NCBI GenBank assembly: GCA_020635725.1
Contig: JACJZF010000001.1
Span: 310,001-374,000, forward strand
Length of the DNA: 64,000 bases
From: Flavobacteriales bacterium
GTDB lineage: Bacteria > Bacteroidota > Bacteroidia > Flavobacteriales_F > PHOS-HE28
Reading direction: 5' to 3'
Positions 60,132 through 64,000 of this stretch are shown here, in pieces; the stretch's first letter is position 1; the number at the start of each line of letters is the position of its first letter. Made by a program: the position numbers and the translations under genes. The notes under the pieces are model-generated. The model was given only the letters and a program-made list of their open reading frames with translations. It was not told the origin of the DNA and made no database searches.

Positions 60132-60357
60132 GGACGAGGAGTTGAACGAACGAATCTAAGCGTCTCATCCGCAGAACTACGGGTGCTGTCAGCCATGACC
60201 CCGAGCCATCGCCAACGATCACCCGTGGAAAGCGCAGCGGGGGTTCGCGGGTGCGGTGACGCGCCGTCGGGTACTTTGCCGCATCGTCCAACCCGCCGTC
60301 GCGCCGAGCACACCCTCCATCAGCCTTGTTCGTTGCGGCGGCCTAAAACGCTGATGC
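60132..60357. other. Divergent intergenic region
   Basis: A 226-bp gap between the divergent secreted-protein and methyltransferase genes. TACTTTGCC (60272-60280) resembles the local -7 element for the methyltransferase, but it is one base short of TAnnTTTG. No other structure was noticed. Confidence 0.4.
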
Positions 60358-61104
60358 ATGAACGAGCGCGATTGGGACAACGTGGCGGAGTCCTTCGAGG
60401 AGGAGATCTTCAACGTACCGGCGAATGACCGCAAGGGCATTATCCTGAGCTGGGTCGACCGGCTCGCCTCCGAAGGAGCCAAAGCCACCGACCTGGGCTG
60501 CGGCGTGGGCCGGACCTTGGCCATGATGGCAGACCGTTACGCGCATGTCTATGCCGTAGATGTGAGCAGCCAATGCCTCGAAGTGGCCGAGAAGGCGCAC
60601 CCCGAACGTACGAACATCACATACGTGCATGCCGATCTGAGCACCGATCGGAACAGCTACCCGGCCACCGATGTGGTGCTCTGCATCAACACCCTGCTCA
60701 ACGCCTCGTTGGAGGTGCGTGAGCCGCTGATCGACCGCACGTGCAGGAGCGTGAAGCGGGGCGGCCACCTGCTCCTGGTGGTGCCCTCGTTGAATTCGGC
60801 GCTGCTCACCGCCTACCGCCACCTGCAGTGGAACCTGCGCGATGGCATGGATGCCGGAGAGGCGCAGAAGGCCGCGGCGCTCAAGGGCGGCGGCGTGGAG
60901 CACGGCATCGTGCAGATCGAAGGCGTGCCCACCAAGCACTACCTGAAGGAAGAGCTCGAGGCCATGCTGGGCGAGAAAGGCTTCGAGGTGCTCGACATCC
61001 AGAAGATCGAATACCCATGGACCACCGAATTCGATGAGCCGCCCACCTGGATGAAGGCCCCGTATCCGTGGGATTGGTTCGTGGCGGCGAAGCGGACGCG
61101 CTGA
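60358..61104 (+). CDS. Class I SAM-dependent methyltransferase
   Basis: A 248-aa methyltransferase with motif I ATDLGCGVGRTLAMM, the acidic end of strand 2 in VYAVDVSSQCLEVAE, and VVLCINTLLNASLEVRE as the motif IV region. VKRGGHLLLVVPSLNSALL follows strand 5. The pattern is that of the Methyltransf_11/25 group; the substrate is unknown. ATG 60358 starts the protein. A secreted-protein gene follows 58 bp later. Confidence 0.88.
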   Translation: MNERDWDNVAESFEEEIFNVPANDRKGIILSWVDRLASEGAKATDLGCGVGRTLAMMADRYAHVYAVDVSSQCLEVAEKAHPERTNITYVHADLSTDRNSYPATDVVLCINTLLNASLEVREPLIDRTCRSVKRGGHLLLVVPSLNSALLTAYRHLQWNLRDGMDAGEAQKAAALKGGGVEHGIVQIEGVPTKHYLKEELEAMLGEKGFEVLDIQKIEYPWTTEFDEPPTWMKAPYPWDWFVAAKRTR

Positions 61105-61162
61105 TTACGGGGCGGGCAGTGTATCTTCAACACGGCAGGTCTTGCCACCAAACGCCGAGCCC

Positions 61163-62845
61163 ATGAGGATACTCTACACGCTGCTATCAGCCGCCCTCGT
61201 CCTCCCTGCTGCGGCACAGCCCTCTCTGCCCTCGTTCTTTCCCGCGGACACGGTGTCCATGCCCTGTCCGCAGAACCCGACAGCGAGCATTCGCACCTAT
61301 GCCGGTTGGGAAGCATACCAGACACTGGACGACACCTGGTATGGCCCAAGGGACACCGCGATCTGCATCGACCTGGCCCATGTAAGTGGGAACTGGGTTT
61401 ACCCCAGGATCGCCATCGATCAGATCGTTGCCAGCCGACCGGTCTTCGTGCGTGCCCGTTACGATGATGACCATGTGCTGCCCCTGGCCACGAACAATCA
61501 GTACGCATTCGGGTTCCAAGTCAGCACATGGACTTCGTTCGACGCTGGGCCTTGCCCAAGCGGACCGTGCACAGGCCTACTGGCAGGCGTGCGCATTCCG
61601 GATTCAGCAGGTACAGGAACCGACATGCGCTGGCACCAAGCAGCCTACGACGACCAGGACCTCTCTCAATATCAACTGGAGGTTTGCGTGCCTACTGAGA
61701 AATTCCAGCAGAATGACCTGCGGGAATTCGTGGTGAGCCTGAAGGTGACCGACCCACAACCCGGTCAGTACATCGACGGCTTCTATTCCGAGGCGCAGGA
61801 CATGGATCAGTGGGGTACCCTGGTGCGGTTGACCAGCGCCAACCTGCCCCAGTTCCAGCAAGGCCAGTTCGGGTACTACTTCTGGTCGAGTTGGGAGAAC
61901 TACCTCGTGATGCACGACAATGAGGAGTATCCGGACGGCAACCACATGTTCTATCTGGATATGCCCGCGAACCCCAACGTGCCCACCCCCACGACCATCA
62001 CGGCATACCTGGATCCCTTCACGGGCTTCAATTTCCAGCCGTTCACGCAGCTGCGCGGTGGTTTGGTCCTAGGGAGCGATTCGGTCAGGCACCCCCTCAC
62101 GGTGGTGAACCTGGGCGCGGACCTGTGCATGGGCTGGGAGTTCATCGAAGTGCTCTGGCCGGGCGGAGCGGAGTATGTGCATCAGTCCGGCCATGTCTCA
62201 TTCGAAGGACGTAACGCCTGTTTCCAGTTCCAGCCCGGCAGCACCTTGCGCGTGGCGGAAGGGAGTACCTTCCAATACGGGCACAACGGCCGTGGCCTGC
62301 TGCTCATGATTGAAGGCGCGCATCTGGAAATCGGGCGCGACGCGGAGCTGCTCTTCGAGGGTTCGATGATCCTGAAGGAACCGCCCGAGGCCACGGAACC
62401 TCGAGATATGCGCATCACGCTGGCCGACGGAGCTCGACTGACCTTCGCGCCAGGATCTCGGCTACTGAACGATTGGAGCATCGGCGGGCGCATGAGGCTC
62501 ATCGTGACGCTCGATGGCGGAAGTATCGACATCAACGGCCTCAGCCCGGAGGATCGGGCGAAGGTGCAGGTGATCGAGCTTCCGAGAGAGGCTTGGAGTG
62601 AGTTGCGGATGATGGGGAATCCGGCACGCGATCAATTGACGGTGGCTTTCGGTACGCGCTCGCCAGGTCTGCTCCAGGTGCGCGTAATCGACTCCGAAGG
62701 TCGCTTGGCCATGGAGCGGCGCGTGCATGTGGAGCCTGGGGAGAATACCCTGGTGCTACCAACATTCAACCTGGGCGCAGGCGCCTATCTGTTGGAGACC
62801 AACATGGGCGACGAGCGGCGGTACGAGCGGTTCGTGAAAGAATAG
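61163..62845 (+). CDS. Secreted protein with C-terminal T9SS-type domain, unknown function
   Basis: A 560-aa protein with a signal peptide (about residues 1-19, ending PAAAQ). The body is beta-rich and not recognised. Residues about 20-270 hold many aromatic residues (TLDDTWYGPRDTAICIDL, FGYYFWSSWENYLVMHDN). Residues about 330-470 have a repetitive beta-helix-like character (FQPGSTLRVAEGSTFQYG, ITLADGARLTFAPGSRLLNDWSI). The last about 80 residues resemble a type A sorting domain (MMGNPARDQLTVAFG ... GAYLLETNM). ATG 61163 opens the signal peptide. A surface role is inferred only from export signals. Confidence 0.8.
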   Translation: MRILYTLLSAALVLPAAAQPSLPSFFPADTVSMPCPQNPTASIRTYAGWEAYQTLDDTWYGPRDTAICIDLAHVSGNWVYPRIAIDQIVASRPVFVRARYDDDHVLPLATNNQYAFGFQVSTWTSFDAGPCPSGPCTGLLAGVRIPDSAGTGTDMRWHQAAYDDQDLSQYQLEVCVPTEKFQQNDLREFVVSLKVTDPQPGQYIDGFYSEAQDMDQWGTLVRLTSANLPQFQQGQFGYYFWSSWENYLVMHDNEEYPDGNHMFYLDMPANPNVPTPTTITAYLDPFTGFNFQPFTQLRGGLVLGSDSVRHPLTVVNLGADLCMGWEFIEVLWPGGAEYVHQSGHVSFEGRNACFQFQPGSTLRVAEGSTFQYGHNGRGLLLMIEGAHLEIGRDAELLFEGSMILKEPPEATEPRDMRITLADGARLTFAPGSRLLNDWSIGGRMRLIVTLDGGSIDINGLSPEDRAKVQVIELPREAWSELRMMGNPARDQLTVAFGTRSPGLLQVRVIDSEGRLAMERRVHVEPGENTLVLPTFNLGAGAYLLETNMGDERRYERFVKE

Positions 62846-63148
62846 CGCTGGTGCTCCAGGTCAAGCCGAGGCATGGTTCCAAGCAGTCGCCGTCCCGGAC
62901 AAACGGTCCCGGTACGGCAAGGCTGAGTGACTCTTCTCCGTGGGCTTCGGCTTGGGGTCCCAGTCCCGACGGGCGCGCAAGGCGTTGATAAACAGAAACA
63001 TACGCACAGCAGCAGCAAAATGGCCGCACGCGGGTTGCGTAAACCCCGCTTGCGACGAAGCCGAGGCGGTGAGCCAACGGCTCCTCGGGCCCTCGGCGCA
63101 TGGTTCCAGCACCTACATTTGCCGTCCACTTTTCCAAGGGTGGGCCGA
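62846..63148. other. 303-bp non-coding region before the DUF177 gene
   Basis: Open frames on both strands here have no recognisable domain, and their composition is unlike that of the neighbours, so I do not call a gene. The right end holds the probable promoter of the DUF177 operon (TACATTTG at 63114-63121). Confidence 0.5.
63114..63121 (+). promoter_or_regulatory. TAnnTTTG -7 element of the DUF177-rpmF-plsX operon
   Basis: TACATTTG, followed by CCG as at tRNA-Asn, matches the -7 consensus and lies 28 bp before the TTG start of the DUF177 gene. No TTTG at -33 is apparent. Its position shows that translation must begin after about 63128. Confidence 0.55.
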
Positions 63149-63664
63149 TTGGAAGCGCTTCAGGAACATACGATTCCGTTCACCGGGCTGAAGGATGGCG
63201 AGCACGTGTTCGACTTCGATCTGGGCCAGGCGTTCTTCCAAGCGGCGCATGAGGAGGAGTTCGAGGGCGGGGAGGTGAAAGCCACGGTGCGCATGGACAA
63301 GTCGGCCACCATGCTGGTGGTGAACATGCACCTGGAAGGCTTCGTGACCGTGCGCTGCGATCATTGCAATGCGCCGATGGAGCAGCGGATCAAGGGCGAT
63401 CAGCGCCAGATCTTCCAGATGCACGGCGATGGCTCCGCGGATGACGATGAGCTGGTGACCCTGGATGAGCGCGCGCACAGCATCAACCTCACCCACTACT
63501 TCTTCGAGTGCCTGCGATTGTCGCTGCCTGCGCGGCATGTGCACCCCGAAGGAGGCTGCGACCCGGAGGTGGATGCCGCGCTGGGCCGCCTCGCCAATGA
63601 ACACGAACCCGTTCCCGACCCGCGTTGGGATGTCCTGCAACAACTGAAGACCAAGAGGCCATAG
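63149..63664 (+). CDS. DUF177 (YceD-like) protein
   Basis: A 171-aa protein of the DUF177/YceD family, found upstream of rpmF in most bacteria and linked to 23S rRNA or L32 handling. It shows HTIPFTGLKDGEHVFDFDLGQAFF, VRMDKSATMLVVNMHLEGFVTVRCDHC and LTHYFFECLRLSLPARH. The usual second Cys pair is reduced: CDHC is seen, with a later Cys in PEGGCDPEV. The start is most likely TTG 63149 (AAGGG at 63136-63140 as ribosome site); GTG 63140 is possible. No ATG fits the family N-terminus. rpmF follows by 19 bp. Confidence 0.88.
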   Translation: MEALQEHTIPFTGLKDGEHVFDFDLGQAFFQAAHEEEFEGGEVKATVRMDKSATMLVVNMHLEGFVTVRCDHCNAPMEQRIKGDQRQIFQMHGDGSADDDELVTLDERAHSINLTHYFFECLRLSLPARHVHPEGGCDPEVDAALGRLANEHEPVPDPRWDVLQQLKTKRP

Positions 63665-63683
63665 CGCCGCAATCCAAGTCGTC

Positions 63684-63875
63684 ATGCCAAATCCGAAGCG
63701 CCGATTCTCGAAGACCCGTACCGCCAGCCGCCGCAGCACCAAGAAGGCCCTGGCCCCCACGCTCAGCGTGGATAGCGCTACGGGCGCCACCCACCCGCGC
63801 CACCGCGCCCACTGGGATGGCGACAAGCTCTTCTACAAGGGCCGCGTGGTGGTCGACAAGACCGCGACTGAGTAA
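63684..63875 (+). CDS. rpmF: 50S ribosomal protein L32 (zinc-free form)
   Basis: A 63-aa ribosomal protein with the basic start PNPKRRFSKTRTASRRSTKKAL. The four zinc-ribbon cysteines of many L32 proteins are all absent; the segment instead reads TGATHPRHRAHWDGDKLFYKGRVVV, as in flavobacterial L32. It lies between DUF177 and plsX, the standard order. Confidence 0.96.
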   Translation: MPNPKRRFSKTRTASRRSTKKALAPTLSVDSATGATHPRHRAHWDGDKLFYKGRVVVDKTATE

Positions 63876-63902
63876 CCGCATAAGATCCGCCGCCCAGCCT
63901 CG

Positions 63903-64000
63903 ATGAGGATCGGAGTGGACATCATGGGCAGCGACCACGGACCGGTCGTTCCCATACGTGCTGCCGCGCTGGCTGCCCAGGAGCTGCCGGAAGGCGTGCG
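63903..64000 (+). CDS. plsX: Phosphate acyltransferase PlsX (cut by window edge)
   Basis: PlsX makes acyl-phosphate from acyl-ACP for phospholipid synthesis. Only 32 codons are visible: MRIGVDIMGSDHGPVVPIR, which fits the PlsX N-terminus (usual MGGDxxP). The order DUF177-rpmF-plsX supports the call. Here Ser replaces the second Gly of the motif and Gly the usual Ala before Pro. Confidence 0.88.
   Translation, partial: MRIGVDIMGSDHGPVVPIRAAALAAQELPEGV

Noticed and set aside
62766..63137. Minus-strand frames of 80-120 codons before the DUF177 gene
   Set aside because: Arg/Pro/Ser-rich composition typical of chance frames in GC-rich DNA; several overlapping frames are equally open and none has a known domain.
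1..64000. Mobile elements, prophage genes or a defence island
   Set aside because: No transposase, integrase, phage structural gene, restriction enzyme or terminal inverted repeats were seen; gene order is mostly conserved core synteny.

Overview
The window comes from a GC-rich bacterium of the phylum Bacteroidota, most likely Flavobacteriales or a close relative. The evidence is several large secreted proteins with PKD modules and type IX secretion (T9SS) type A C-terminal sorting domains, a PorZ homologue, an IPExxxVDY-family protein, a zinc-free L32, and the conserved orders DUF4175 / ATPase / ybeY / mnmG / methyltransferase and acpP / fabF / rnc / IPExxxVDY / pyk. Promoters look like the Bacteroidota sigma-A type (TTTG, about 19 bp, TAnnTTTG). 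Most of the window is chromosomal housekeeping sequence. I see no insertion sequence, prophage, CRISPR array or rRNA.

Layout. 1-5.5 kb: recO (cut by the edge), porZ, tRNA-Cys, folB, gltX and a small GNAT protein, all on the minus strand. 5.5-10 kb: two paralogous secreted proteins (PKD plus C2-like modules) on either side of a family 2 glycosyltransferase. 10-18 kb: DUF4175, anti-sigma-type ATPase, ybeY, mnmG and methyltransferase. Two parS-type palindromes lie in and just after mnmG. 18-23 kb: ALDH7-type dehydrogenase, TlpA-like lipoprotein, M28 peptidase and rpiB. A 402-bp gap with DnaA-box-like sequences follows. 23-28.5 kb: MORN-repeat protein, six-PAS histidine kinase and LytTR response regulator in translationally coupled order. 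28.5-33.6 kb: rnr, prs, L25, pth and ferritin. 33.6-39.2 kb: M28-type peptidase, then the coupled set YfiR-like / TPR / HAMP-SpoIIE phosphatase, then a double universal stress protein. 39.2-43.8 kb: two short ssb genes, each preceded by 10-bp-phased AGCAAACG-type repeats. Between them lies an ECF sigma operon encoding an anti-sigma/beta-barrel-like fusion and a PKD protein. 43.8-49.2 kb: a DUF748/AsmA-like protein and a ten-PKD secreted protein containing 543-bp near-identical tandem repeats. 49.2-57.5 kb: tRNA-Asn, PfkB kinase, biotin carrier, rnhA, marC, purN, an iodotyrosine-deiodinase-like flavoprotein, acpP, fabF, rnc, IPExxxVDY and pyk. 57.5-64 kb: two more T9SS cargo proteins around a methyltransferase, then DUF177, rpmF and plsX (cut by the edge).

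Three themes stand out. The cell invests in protein export by T9SS: one accessory component and about six candidate cargos. There are three signalling modules (kinase/LytTR, YfiR/SpoIIE phosphatase, ECF sigma/anti-sigma). The mnmG region carries signs of lying near the replication origin. No single locus is a clear new defence or biosynthetic system. The best candidates for undescribed biology are the shared phased repeats upstream of both ssb genes and the YfiR / TPR / SpoIIE-phosphatase operon.
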